Made by a program: the position numbers and the translations under genes. Source: Tubiluchus corallicola (taxonomy: Eukaryota; Priapulida; Priapulimorpha; Priapulimorphida; Tubiluchidae). Taken from it: 60,000 nucleotides of DNA. The number at the start of each line of letters is the position of its first letter. Positions within the stretch are counted from its first letter, which is position 1. Shown piece after piece: positions 13,440 through 25,903 of this stretch. Below the pieces are notes generated by a model. It was not told the DNA's origin and made no database searches. It saw only the letters and a program-made list of their open reading frames with translations. The DNA lies in NCBI GenBank assembly GCA_030141605.1, contig JAQGDQ010000075.1, forward strand, positions 250,001-310,000, given 5' to 3'.

Positions 13440-13640
13440 TTATAAACGCCCGATATTGTAACCCCAAAACATTGACGCACATTGACGCAATAACAAATCA
13501 ACACATAATGCAATAAATAACCGATAATGTAATAAAATTAACTGACAAAGTAATAAAAACTTACGCATAATGTAAGACCTAAAACGAATACCACAAAAGT
13601 ATACTGTAATAACAAAAGGTCTAACCGATAATGCAATAGC
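13440..13640 (+). repeat. Degenerate 20-22 bp minisatellite
   Basis: The word ATAATG(T/C)AATA and close variants recur at 13505, 13524, 13545, 13567 and 13628, giving a spacing of 19-22 bp (the last gap is about three units). Units read approximately CCGATAATGTAATAAAAT. It is strongly diverged, so it is an old array. Confidence 0.55.
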
Positions 13641-13839
13641 TAGCAGAATTAATGTTACTTGGTACAATTTTCTTTTTATATGAAGCTAACTTGCTCTGAA
13701 ATATTTGGAAGTGGGAAGCATTTATAAAGGTAAACTTTCGATCAAAACCTGAAAATCGAGACTGGAATGAACAAATGCATTATAATGGCGTTATCACGCC
13801 TCTTGCCATTTACCAACCCTAAATGTGATATCGTTATAC

Positions 13840-14815
13840 GTGGATGGTGCCTTTTGGACTAAATGTTCCCTTCTCATTGAAAGAACTGAATGCAGCCATA
13901 AGCACAATGAGTACTGGAGGAAAGTGTGTGGATAAGGCTGGTCTTCATCCAAAAAGGTCAAAAATTTCGGTCATTTTGCTAAAGTAGCCATCCTAAATAG
14001 TGCTAATATTTGTTTAGAGACTCTGCTCTCAGTCAAATGTTATACCTATAAGGCAACCAGACAAGCCAAATTACAGTAATCAAGCTAAGTACCGGCCAAT
14101 TATCATCTCCGCAACGAAATGCAGTAGGTGTCACGTTAGGCTAATCTTATATATGGAAGAAGACATTTTGTGCAATAATTACGGCACGACAGTCTGCATT
14201 GACTTTGAAAAAGTTTTTGATAGTGTATGTATAAGAATTAATCTTATTCAAACTTATTCACTTTTGTGCAAAGGTCGGAGGTAATATGTTAAAGCTAATT
14301 AATATCCGATGTAGTAGAAAAACCTGATAAAGGTGGACAATTTTACTTCGCCTGAATACGAATGTGTCTAGGAATTAGCATACTTTCACCGCTTCTCTTC
14401 AGATTGTATGAAACGGAAATGTTTGAGAATTTGCCCCCTGAAGTGAAAACATTTAAATACGCAGGCGACGGTATGTTTCATGTAAGAAAGAATAATAACA
14501 ACGAATGTGTAGAAACTGGGAAAAAATGTTGCAGCACTTTGTACAATTTGTGTAAAAATTGGAGTTTGAAGATAAATAAATTGTCAAATGTGCAAGTTCT
14601 GCTAGTTGGTAAATGGAATGAACAACAAATTTAAAAATGGGAGCCAAGGAAATTCTGTATACCAAAGAGGGAGCAAAGTGTTAGGATCACGATTGACAAT
14701 AAACTAACTTTTCAAAAACACATTGGACGGTGCCGATGATTTAATATCAAGAAAAAGTCTCGCATATATAGTGGACTGAGGTTACCTGTTGAAGATTACC
14801 TTGTTTAAAACAACA
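13840..14815 (+). pseudogene. LINE remnant 1 (non-LTR reverse transcriptase)
   Basis: Successive plus-strand frames, joined only across stops and shifts, follow the order of a non-LTR reverse transcriptase. A fingers segment resembling FSLKELNAAISTMSTG lies at about 13880-13935. A degraded RPIIIS motif is near 14095. The first catalytic motif IDFEKVFDSV is at 14198-14227 with its aspartate at 14201. SPLLFRLY lies at about 14387-14410. The YADD box has become YAGD (14458-14469), which replaces a catalytic aspartate. A thumb segment resembling VRITIDNKLTFQKHI is near 14680-14725. No endonuclease domain is seen upstream. The copy is truncated and dead. The family cannot be assigned with confidence; a CR1/L2/Jockey-like group is plausible. 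Confidence 0.85.
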
Positions 14816-14872
14816 AACACACACTCTCTTTTTCTCTCCTCTTCCCCCTCTGTCTTCTTTTTCTTTCTCTCC

Positions 14873-14903
<31 letters not shown>
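14816..14903 (+). repeat. TC-rich tract directly after LINE remnant 1
   Basis: Imperfect pyrimidine sequence starts at about 14820 and becomes pure (TC)n at about 14874-14903. It begins within roughly 10 bp of the last recognisable LINE 1 sequence. Confidence 0.85.
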
Positions 14904-15339
14904 GCGTTTAGCCTTCCTTTAGAGCAGGGTATTTCAGTATTTTTGAAACATTAATTTAACAGGATATCACTTATCCGTGTAGACCCTGTAGGTTATTTTT
15001 GGTTGTCCTACACAGTCAACAGCCAGAAATGATCAAATTTTGTAGGTGCGTTAGGAGCTAACCCGCCTGCTCAGGATTGACACAAAAGTCGAAATGTGTT
15101 AAATAACTTTATTCAAATTTTACGTTAACTCATCGTTAGAAAGACCGTCGCATATCAAAATTAATATACCTTTGAAAATTGCTCTGATCAATAGTTGCCT
15201 ACTAATTAGCCTGCAATTTAGTTACTGTTTGAATCAATTTGTTTGCCGTTGCTCATTTAGCACTCATTTTGCTCATTTAACAGACAGCATTAGCACTTAC
15301 GGCTATTTACCGACAACGAATAACATGTAGGGTATATGC
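14904..15339. other. Unannotated sequence
   Basis: Nothing recognised apart from short repeated words such as GCTCATTTA at about 15250-15282. Confidence 0.45.
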
Positions 15340-15422
15340 ACTGACTTTGGGAGCTGCTACTCTCGAACTTAAGCCTGCGTGATTGCAGCTTGAAATCTAG
15401 GCCACTCAGCCACCCAACCTAG
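15340..15422 (-). mobile_element. tRNA-like sequence, probable SINE relic
   Basis: On the minus strand, TGGCTGAGTGG matches the tRNA A-box pattern, and 40-50 nt downstream AGTTCGAGA resembles a weak B-box. Between them, AAGCTGC and GCAGGCTT can pair as an anticodon-type arm. TTGGG at the 5' side can pair with CCCAA at the 3' side like part of an acceptor stem. The T-arm stem does not pair, so this is not a functional tRNA. A decayed tRNA-derived SINE head is the simplest reading; chance similarity is possible. Confidence 0.35.
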
Positions 15423-15780
15423 AACTATTTTACAGTTGAATGATTTTACTCGGTTTTACTGCTACGCTTTTCAATATGAATGTTAGTTTGTTCAAATAGT
15501 TTTACCATTACTGTTGTTTTGATAAAGTATTACTATAGTTAACACTGAAAAGTAAAAGACTCATTATAAAAACTTATGATCAGTCAATATAGTTTCAAAG
15601 TTACTTCTCCAGTTACGTGATTTCTTCTTTAACGATGAACGTGCTTTGCTTTTGCTTTAACAACACCATAACCGTCATTGTGAAATGGACTTTTATGAAT
15701 GTCAATATTTTGTGCAAATAGAAAATAAAAGTTTTATAATAATCATTTTTCTCTCCCTTCGCTACCTGCCTCCTTCCCTA
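15423..15780. other. Unannotated sequence
   Basis: No gene or element recognised. Confidence 0.45.
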
Positions 15781-17190
<1,410 letters not shown>

Positions 17191-17370
17191 ATCATCATCA
17201 CGTTTACATCATCATTGTCACCATCACCATCACCATTAATTACCACCACCACCACCATCACCACCATCACCAACACCACCACTACCACTACCACCGTCAC
17301 CGCCACCACCACCACCACCACCACCACCACCACCACAGCCACCGTGGCCGCCGTCACCACCACCATCACA
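17191..17370 (+). repeat. CAT / CCA trinucleotide array
   Basis: ATC/CAT units pass into ACC/CCA units, with interruptions by GTC, GCC and TAC. It reads as polythreonine or polyvaline in translation and is not coding. Confidence 0.9.
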
Positions 17371-18501
17371 CTAGGTTTTACCACACCTATAGTTTATGTT
17401 TGTTATGTTGTTGTCGTTAGTTAAAGGTATTTGTGAATTAACTTTCAAATTATTCTTACAAAAATTTATGAGAATTTTTGAAAATAGCTAGTGTTTTTGA
17501 TGACTTTAAACATCGGGTCGAAGACATTTCATTTAGGTTCCATACCGAAGTTGTGGCTGACACATCATATAATATGGTGTATATAAGGGTATTTGTATAA
17601 AAAGAATGAAGTCATTAACCTGGGAAAAGGAAGCTTATATATAGATAGATATCGAAACAAATAACCACTTTTTCGAAAAACAATAGCTAATTTCTATTCT
17701 AATTCATATTTGTTGTAACTATTTGTATTTAACTTGACTGATATAATATATTATGTTATAAATAGTTTATATATACAGTTGATTAATATACGGTTGAGTA
17801 ATAAGTTTATATGTTATATTATTATGACACTTATTTTTAAAGAACTACCATGTTGAACACACATATATCGGTGTATCATGTATTATATTTATATTTTTAA
17901 CTAACCTTATTTATTTAACCTATACTGTTATTTATTGACTAACCCTTGTATATAATTTTGTTATTGCACCTATAACGAGTACGAATAAATTGTAATAAAA
18001 ATACAGAACACCGCTGTAGGGTGTATGAAAAGTTCTTCAATGTAGCTGTCATGACACTAATAACAAGTAACAACTAACAAATAACAAGTAACAAGCCACA
18101 ACATCAGGAAAGCAGCCGAACAACGGCAATGAAAAGTTGCTGTCTTGCCATAAAAAGTGATTTTTCACATTGCCTGGCAGTATAAAATACTGTTGAGTGT
18201 CACGGTATGAATTTGCTTTGTTCTCTATAAATTTAAGTAACACCGAGTCTAGTAAATAGATGGAAACTGATTTTCGGTAGCTTCATGTGCCACACTGTCC
18301 CGGGCTACTTCTTACTTTGAAGGATGATGTACACATGTTAAAAGTTGGTTAAGCGTCTCACCTCGGAGAATTGTTCCTGAGACGAAAAAAGGCTTTTGTC
18401 CTGGCACAATCACGTGAGCGTTAGTTGAGTTTCGTAAGCAGCTATATATCGGGTCTGCAGGGTGGCCAAACTGCACCAAAAGGACTGAACGGTCCAAAGG
18501 A
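17371..18501. other. AT-rich sequence, no recognised gene
   Basis: The part from 17530 to 18010 is very AT-rich, with many TATATA words. A small imperfect repeat of AACAAGTAAC-type words lies at 18060-18100. I see no coding signal. Confidence 0.45.
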
Positions 18502-18751
18502 AATGTGCACAACAATCGAACACTCAGTGAAGATCTACTATGGTGGGCCGTACAAAGAGAATCTTGTAAACTGGGAAATTTTGCCGTCGTGTAAATATTT
18601 TTTCGAATTATAAAAGTTATTTTAGTAAGAAGTGGAGTAAAATAATGGTAAAAACATTTGTACTTACCACAATAGAGAAATGAACTGTGAGTGTTAACGG
18701 TAAAGCAGTAAAGCCATTAATATTTTTGTTTAAGCTGATATGGATAAATAT
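18502..18751 (+). repeat. 250-bp direct repeat, copy A1
   Basis: This block is repeated at 19275-19524 with a constant offset of 773 bp, no indels and only two mismatches that I can find. It starts AATGTGCACAACAATCG and ends GGATAAATAT. The flanks outside the shared block do not match. It ends exactly where the LTR at 18752 begins. Confidence 0.95.
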
Positions 18752-19101
18752 TGTTACGGAGGCACCTGTGTCGGGTCAGGTGTAGGGCACTCTACACGCC
18801 CTGCTTCCACGTCAGCAGCGACTCACCCCTTTCTTGTAGGTCCAGACGTCTTGTTTGGGCCTACACGTGGTGTGAGAAGCCAGCTGACCTGGAATGCCAG
18901 TATAAAAGCGTGTAGAGGTCACTACAGCCTTGATTTCTGACACAGGTGCTCCTCGGGTGTAGTGCTGTTACTGCGTTAGTTAGTAATTTTTTTGTGCACG
19001 TGTATTTTTGTTACTTATTTTTATTAGTGCTGTTAATAAACTCCGGTCAGTGTAGTTTTTGTGTATTTTGTTTTATGAGAGTTAGATGACATGCTATAAC
19101 A
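18752..19101 (+). mobile_element. LTR of a retrotransposon (solo or truncated element)
   Basis: The 350-bp unit begins TGTTACGGAG and ends GCTATAACA, giving the TGTTA...TAACA inverted termini typical of LTRs. It carries a TATA box (TATAAAAG, 18901) and a polyadenylation signal (AATAAA, 19035) in the order promoter, then poly(A). It is GC-richer than its surroundings. I find no matching target-site duplication (AATAT before, GGTAT after), no primer-binding site that I can name, and no second LTR. It is either a solo LTR with eroded flanks or one LTR plus a scrap of internal sequence (19102-19274). Confidence 0.7.
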
Positions 19102-19274
19102 GGTATAAGGTACTAGTTTACAGACATTAATTTAGTTATTTAACATAACATTTGTAATTAACATTAACATTTGTAATTAAGTATCGGTTACACAACGATT
19201 ATAAAATGGCACTTCATGATGCGAAATATCAAGACCGCCATGCCATCTTGGAGTTCGACCCCCTGGGTGTGCAT
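19102..19274. other. Sequence between the LTR and repeat copy A2
   Basis: It contains two close copies of AACATTTGTAATTAA (about 19147-19180) and no recognisable coding region. It could be internal sequence of the LTR element or host DNA. Confidence 0.4.
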
Positions 19275-19524
19275 AATGTGCACAACAATCGAACACTCAG
19301 TGAAGATCTACTATGGTGGGCCGTACAAAGAGAATCTTGTAAACTGGGAAATTTTGCCGTCGTGTAAATATTTTTTCGAATTATAAAAGTTATTTTAGTA
19401 AAAAGTGGAGTAAAATAATGGTAAAAACATTTGTACTTACCACAGTAGAGAAATGAACTGTGAGTGTTAACGGTAAAGCAGTAAAGCCATTAATATTTTT
19501 GTTTAAGCTGATATGGATAAATAT
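19275..19524 (+). repeat. 250-bp direct repeat, copy A2
   Basis: Partner of 18502-18751. After it the sequence continues GCTTTTAAAAATTG, unlike copy A1, which is followed by the LTR. Confidence 0.95.
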
Positions 19525-19956
19525 GCTTTTAAAAATTGTTCCGATTGTGTAAGATCGTGTTCACTTTCAGTTTCAGTGTTGTTAAGTTACTTAAAAGTAA
19601 CATAATTTGACTTTCGCACGTGCTTTCTGACATGCTGATCGCAGACTTGTGCTATAGTTTTCATCTTTTAACACAAGTTGATGCAAATTCTGAAATGAGG
19701 CTGCGGAACAAAACTTCATAAATTATTATCGAGAAACAACCTTTAGTATTAGTTTGTTCCCTAATAAGAAAAAGTCTTCTGCGAAAAGATATAAATTTTT
19801 ACATTTCTTGTATTGTTTGTGTCACAATATTTTAAGGCGCCTGCAAAGTTTTGTCGTATTTTTCTGCTGAAAATAAATTACGAATCAGAAAAATTTTCCA
19901 ATAACCAAAATTTCCATAACAATAACTGAAATCTTCTGACGAGATACAAGAAATAG

Positions 19957-20130
19957 GTGGCGGTTAAAAGACCACTGGACAAAGGACCATGAGTCAAAGG
20001 ACCAGTCAAAGGACCATCACGGACAAACAACCACCAGATGAATAAAACCACCGTCATAACCTTAAAAGTTGTCAAAGGATCACCTGTCAGGAGGGTGGAC
20101 GGAGGATCACCAATCAAAGGACCACAAGTG
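19957..20130 (-). repeat. Degenerate 15-bp minisatellite, locus 1
   Basis: On the plus strand, units of the type AAAGGACCACNNGTC recur with a predominant 15-bp spacing and some longer units. Because 15 is a multiple of three, the minus strand reads as an open frame with repeated GPLT/GDPL peptides (within 19878-20201). The same unit in reverse orientation is at 22437-22552. Confidence 0.65.
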
Positions 20131-22436
20131 GGTGTGCTGACAGCAGATTCAGCGAAACTGTAAATATGTACCCAGCATATTTTTCCTTTAAACGCACTCA
20201 TTCAGAATAACACCGTATTCTACTGTGGGACGATAGGCCTAATTCACTTTCTCCTGATTCTAACAATGCGTAAAGAAAGGGCGGAATTTGAAGGTAATTT
20301 GACAGTATAGAGGAGGAGAAGCGGTGAAGGTCCAAGGTTCCTAAATTACCCTTTCTTTAGTAACCAAAGCCGAAAAGCGTGAGTAAAAAGAGAAACATAT
20401 TTATATGCAGGATACCGTACTTACTTGTGTTTTAATTGCTATAAAAAGGAGAAACAGTTAACTCCAATGCTAACATATATATTTTAGAATATTTACATAC
20501 ATAAACAACATTAATAACAGTACAACAAACAAACAATATTAATTAACATAAGCATAAACATTTATCAAAACTATAAGTGATTTATTTATATTTATTTATC
20601 TATAATTTATCTATAAGTAAGCCGTCTAACGGGGGTTATGTTCTGTGTGCTCTAAGACACAGTATCAAGACATTACAAATGGGTTTTGATTGACAGAAGG
20701 CTTTTATAACATACGACATTCGTAATATCTAAAAATAGGTTCAGGTACATGTTTAAGATCACGTATGTCATGCAAGGTCAAAACTACCTATGAATGCGGC
20801 TTCAACAAGTGTTTGAAATCGCGACTGTTTTACACTTGCAACAGTCCGCGACACAATGCTATAGTATCTGCCGTCATTACACACAGTGAGCGTTTTAATC
20901 AACAAGATTAATTTTTCTCTTTAAACTTTTAGAACCCTACCTTACAGAGCATATTATTTATATGCTTGCATTCCCGTCATCTCATTCCAGACTTTCTTCA
21001 ATAGTCTCTCCTTCGTCCATTTTATTCTTCCAACCCACCCTTTCATTCACCCACTGATTTTTGTTTCACTTTAGCTGAATAACTAATAATTTCTTGTATT
21101 CGTCTACCTATGGAATTTGTATAAGTGATATACTTGCACTCTGAAAGGCTTTGATATAGGTTTGTCCTGTTAGCCAATCATAATTTGAGTAATTACTTTT
21201 GCATTTATTACTAAAGCATATATGATTGTAATGTTTTCTTCTAATAAAATATTGTTTAACAGCTAAATTGTAATTTTTACTTGCCGTTAATGTTTTATTT
21301 AATGAAGTGTAAACTGATATTTTTGATGATAATAATAATGATTGATGAATGTATTATATATTGTTTTTATTTTAATTGTATTTAAAATTTATTTCGTACA
21401 TTTAAAAAGCATATAGCATCGTAAGAAATGAAACTCAGTTGTGCGTAAGACTAGCATATAAGAGATGAGCATGAACATAAACTAGGTTACACTCAGTTTT
21501 GCATAGTTTTGCATAAAAGACTAATAGATAAAAGACTAACAAATACACAAAACTAACACATAAACGCCTTAAATGTTTTAAACTAACTAGATGCTTTAAA
21601 AGCATATACGGGTAAAGTTGTTTTTATTAAGTGGGCTTGAGGATAGAGTTCTTATAATGAAAATATATTATGATATATGTACCACTTTGTACCATTTGCA
21701 CAATATAAATATCATTTTGTAGATGGCGTTTGGCTTATTGTGTGCGCCGGCTTTTCACAGTTTCGATGTTCATTCAAACTTACTACATGTGAATAATTAC
21801 ATGATTATTATGTTGCTGCGCGCGTTTCAGAATTTTAAGAAGGAGACAACCACAAGTCATTTGTCGTCGTTTGGGAATGCTTTAATGTTTGCCGCTCGTT
21901 ACAAGGAAGGTATAAAACATGCTACTCCCTCTGTCTGATCTTAATTAGTGTCTGTCAGTACAGGTTCAGAAATAATGCAATCATTGCAGCCGCATCATTG
22001 CAATCAAACTTCACGAAGGGGTGGCATTCTTATAAAAACAAACTTTGCTGTGCGCTACCCAATTCTGTCTTCGTGCAGTGACATCTTAATTGGCTTCAAG
22101 AGAGGATCTGGTTCGCAGGGTGACGTCATTCTCACTTCAAATGAAACGTGAACGTTGTTAACTTAAATAAACCCATAAACATATGTAAATATAAGATGCT
22201 ATTTCTAAATTGTTTTGTTAAACCTAAATTGTTTTTTTATTTTTTAAAATCTATAGCAGCATTGTTATTCAACACACAAAAACACTATCATTGGCCTACT
22301 GAGTACACTGACAAATAAGTAATGCAGAATTTTACAGTGTAAACTCTACAAAATAATGTCATTATCTCCACACAAACCAACATGCATCTCAAAAGGTTTT
22401 TCTGTTGACATTTGCATGAGATGCTAATTTTAATTT
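20131..22436. other. Unannotated AT-rich sequence
   Basis: No gene is recognised. Short tandem words occur at 21497-21540 (GTTTTGCATA twice, then AAAGACTAATAGAT-like units). Frames at 21723-21938 and 21948-22151 show no domain. Confidence 0.45.
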
Positions 22437-22552
22437 GGTGCTCCTTTGTCTGGTGGTCCTTTTTCAGGTGAATTGTTTTCAGTGGTCCCTTGTCTGCTGT
22501 TTCTCTGACATGTGGCCCTTTGACTGGTGGTTCTTTTGTCTGCACACACAAG
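22437..22552 (+). repeat. Degenerate 15-bp minisatellite, locus 2
   Basis: Seven units of the type GGTGGTCCTTTGTCT follow one another with about 15-bp spacing. It is the reverse complement of the unit at 19957-20130. The plus-strand reading contains TCGPLTG, echoing the minus-strand peptide at locus 1. Confidence 0.65.
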
Positions 22553-23558
22553 AAAATCTCGTTTTTGCCTTTAAATAATTACTCCATATATTTGAGCCAC
22601 TGTAATCATGACGTCTACAACGTTACTTTGCGGCAAACAAAATTTCGTAAAATGGCGCTGAAGCCTCTATATTAAGCAACTTTCTGATGACTGTTCATTA
22701 AATAAATTTAATGAGCGCCCGCATAGATATTCAGTTCATTAAACGTAATTACGCCCTGAGGCTGAGCATGTTGGTAGCAATTATAAAATCAAAGAGCTGT
22801 TCTTAGACTGTGAATTCTAGTAGTAGTGGTACAGGCTTGTGTATATCTGGTAAGATATGCCGTTACAGTAAAATTATTTTAGTGAAAAAAATCCTTTACG
22901 TTTTTCGAAGGTCATCCACACATGTAAAATTGCCTTATTCCTTAAATATTCAAAAGCAAGGTTTTGGTGTAGTCTGCTCAGTTTTTCAGGGCCTATTTTT
23001 CTTCAACTCACTGGTCATTAAATTAATTGTTGTTTAGCAAATACAGTTAAGTTTAAAGTTTACTGATTGTAGCTTATCTCAATGAGAATCCATTGTATGT
23101 AAATATTCCTAATGACGGCTAGGGCTACCGTAATTTGCTATAAATGCACTGACTCGGCGAATAAAAGTCAGCCATAGCTTTAACAGCTCTAAATGTCATG
23201 CTTTGCTAATGCTGTTACAACTTGTTTAATTGCAAGCAATTTGTGGTAATAACGTTATTTTGATTGTATGCACCGGCAATAACTTATTGCAGTACGCATA
23301 TGTTGAAGGATCCAAGTTCAAATGTGATACGATAATATGAAGCTTCGTTATGGTGTTACGTCTTTTTGTGTAAAGTGGTTTGATGCCGTTGAGAGGCAAG
23401 GACAAATTTATCTTTAGGGTTGCATGGTAAACATGACACAGAAATTAATGTCACAGAAAAAATGGACGCAAGCGAAAAAGTAGAAAAAGTGTCACACTTA
23501 TGAAACGTAAGTTCTGGGTTAGGATCACTGTGGAGGATCCTCATTTTAGTTGTATTTA
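22553..23558. other. Unannotated sequence
   Basis: No gene or mobile element is recognised in this stretch. Confidence 0.45.
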
Positions 23559-23900
23559 CCTCTGCCAAGGAAGTTATGCGTCAACGCTCTTTGTTTGTTT
23601 GTTTGTTTATCTGATTGGTTGTTTTTTGTTAGTTATATATCAGTAAGATTATTATGCGAAAAGTACTTTACAGATTTCAACGAAACTTTGTGGAAAATGT
23701 GGATAAGGGACAAGAAAGATGCATTTTGATGCAGATACTTGGACTGAGGAAGGGTGAAAACTGCCAAAGTTGGCGTTTTTGTCGTTTTTTTTTCACAAAA
23801 GTTACCGAACATCACGTGCAAAAACATTCGCGAAGCACTTCGTAGAAGTCTTAGAGGATGTGTTATAACTATTTGGAAAGAGGACCACTTGGTTACAAGA
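23559..23900 (+). mobile_element. Dispersed repeat with CTCTGCCAAGG head and TTTG run
   Basis: The order CTCTGCCAAGGAAGTTATG, GTTTGTTTGTTTGTTT, then ATTTCAACGAAACTTTGTGG, GGACAAGAAAG and TTTTGATGCAGAT resembles a short interspersed repeat that I recall from several animal genomes. I cannot name its class with confidence. No intact protein frame is present. The 62- and 91-codon frames here are open by chance. Confidence 0.4.
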
Positions 23901-24903
23901 TAGGGCAATTCTTTTTTGTTATCTCTACTATGCAGTACAAATAACTCGAGTTAGTTTGAGGCTCCATTTCGAAAAATTCTCGCTTGGAAAACTGTGTTAA
24001 TGCTGTCTATAACCTTTGCTTATACGTATATAGTTTTATTCGCTGACTTAGTATGTAAATACGTACATTTGTCAGTGTCTAATACCATCGCCAAATGGTT
24101 AAACAAATGTAGACAAGACATAGTGTGGAATGCTCGTGCATTATTCATTATAATTTTCTTTAATGAACAAAATATTTCGTGAGTCTTCCGCCAGTATAAT
24201 ACTTATACGGGTATATTTCTGTATATTTGCTTATTTGTCTTTGTTTTATGTTTTTTTCTGGCAAAAGAGTCAGACGAACATGTCTAGGATTTTCCCACCT
24301 TGGCGTAGACATGCTTTCTACTGAGCGCATTCTAGTTTTATTAAAGAAATTAATGCATCAAAATGACATTTGCCATTTTTCCTACTTTCCATTTATGCCA
24401 TTTTTCCTGTTTCATTTTTACCTGTACCATTTTACCAACATTCATTTCGGTACAATACGTTTCTACTTGTATGTTTAAAACGGACATTAAATAAGATCTA
24501 ATTGCCAATGGGTCAAACTATCGAGAAATTCAAATCAGACTATCTGCTACGTATTGGCTTCAGTATGAGGCTTTTTCCATTTTTACGTTCATTCGCGCAG
24601 TAAGCAAAGACAATTTCAGTGACAAATGTCAAATTATTTGATAATTATTGCACTGTCACGAGAAAGCGCCGAGGGCAGTCTTAGCGAATTCCAAGGAAGA
24701 TCTTATTACAGACGGAGGAAAAACGATAACGAGGCATTCAATCCAAGAGAGATGAAGTCAATGTTCAAAACTTTCCGTACGCAATAGTCAATATAATATG
24801 TATATAGTTCAAATACTAAAATGCTGACAGTACTGCCGAGTATTTGCAACCAAACGTACAGCCTTTGCAGAACTTTTAGTAGAAATGCCGTTATATGTGA
24901 TCT
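23901..24903. other. Unannotated sequence
   Basis: No recognisable gene. Frames at 23994-24182 and 24227-24478 lack motifs, and pyrimidine-rich sequence makes them hydrophobic. Confidence 0.45.
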
Positions 24904-25014
24904 TGTAATCATTTGTGCTGAGTTGTATTTTGAATTGTGACATTGTAATCATGAGTGCTGAGTTGTATTTTGAATTGTGACATTGTAATCATGAGTGCTG
25001 AGTTGTATTTTGAA
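24904..25014 (+). repeat. 40-bp tandem repeat, about 2.7 copies
   Basis: The word AGTTGTATTTTGAAT starts at 24921, 24961 and 25001, exactly 40 bp apart. Units are almost identical, so the expansion is recent. Confidence 0.95.
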
Positions 25015-25903
25015 TGCTTTTTCGCAAATCATTTTGCGCTCATTGCCACGTCTCGGCTTAGTTTTCAGAACTTCGACTTAAAATATCTCTACCTCTGTTA
25101 GGATTTTGCATACACCACGAGAGTTCATATAATGCAGCTACAGATTCAAAGAACTACACAAACTTCCGGAGATACAGCAGCACGGAAAGATAGGGAACCC
25201 GAATTCCAATTGGCAACCTTTCTACTCGTTTTATTTTGAGCAAGGAAACTGCTGTGACATCTATAACGATGCCCATTACGCTCCCACCAGGGAATAGAAT
25301 AGCCGTAGTTTTGTGTGTACCTGATCCGCATGAAGATGAATTTAAAATAGCCAGCAGTTCATGCAGAGTTGCTGAATTTTCAGAAAGTTCCGTGTAGAAG
25401 TCTACTCAGGTTAACGTCTATCTAGTCTTACGTCTCTACAATCAAGCGAAAGAATTAATAAAGAATTATTTCTGAGTTATTAGACAGAGGAATTGCAAGT
25501 TAAGCAGTCTGATAGTTATGTTTATGCTTTGACATCCTTTTATGCTGTTTACTGACACGTTCTACGCACAGTTTATTAGATTACTCCATGTTTAACTAAT
25601 AATTGAAGAGCTCAAAGAACATATATTAGTTTTAGTATATTAAATGCCTTTACTAAACATTCAGCGGTTTAACGACGCTTTAGACTGAATATTGGCGCAA
25701 AAACACGAAGGCAATTTATTCGGAAATCTCAAGACTCTGCTTAATGACTTCTTTATGCCTGTAAAAGTGTTTTACACAGTTTGCAAATACGTCGAGGAAT
25801 ACTTTAGACATTTTAAACATTTAAAAGAATTAAATAGAGCTTATCGAGTTGTACCGTGTACATTTTTAGGAAGGAGTTTACAATTCCTCACACAAATTGA
25901 ATG
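25015..25903. other. Unannotated sequence
   Basis: No gene recognised. The open frame at 25692-25979 ends inside the telomere-like repeat and is not supported as a gene. Confidence 0.45.

Noticed and set aside
18502-19524. The 250-bp repeats as the two LTRs of one element
   Set aside because: They lack TG...CA termini. A clear TGTTA...TAACA LTR with TATA box and AATAAA lies between them instead.
22810-23037. 75-codon plus frame
   Set aside because: AT-rich, no domain, no splice or promoter context.
24904-25014. 40-bp repeats as a CRISPR array
   Set aside because: Units are contiguous with no unique spacers, and the window is animal DNA.
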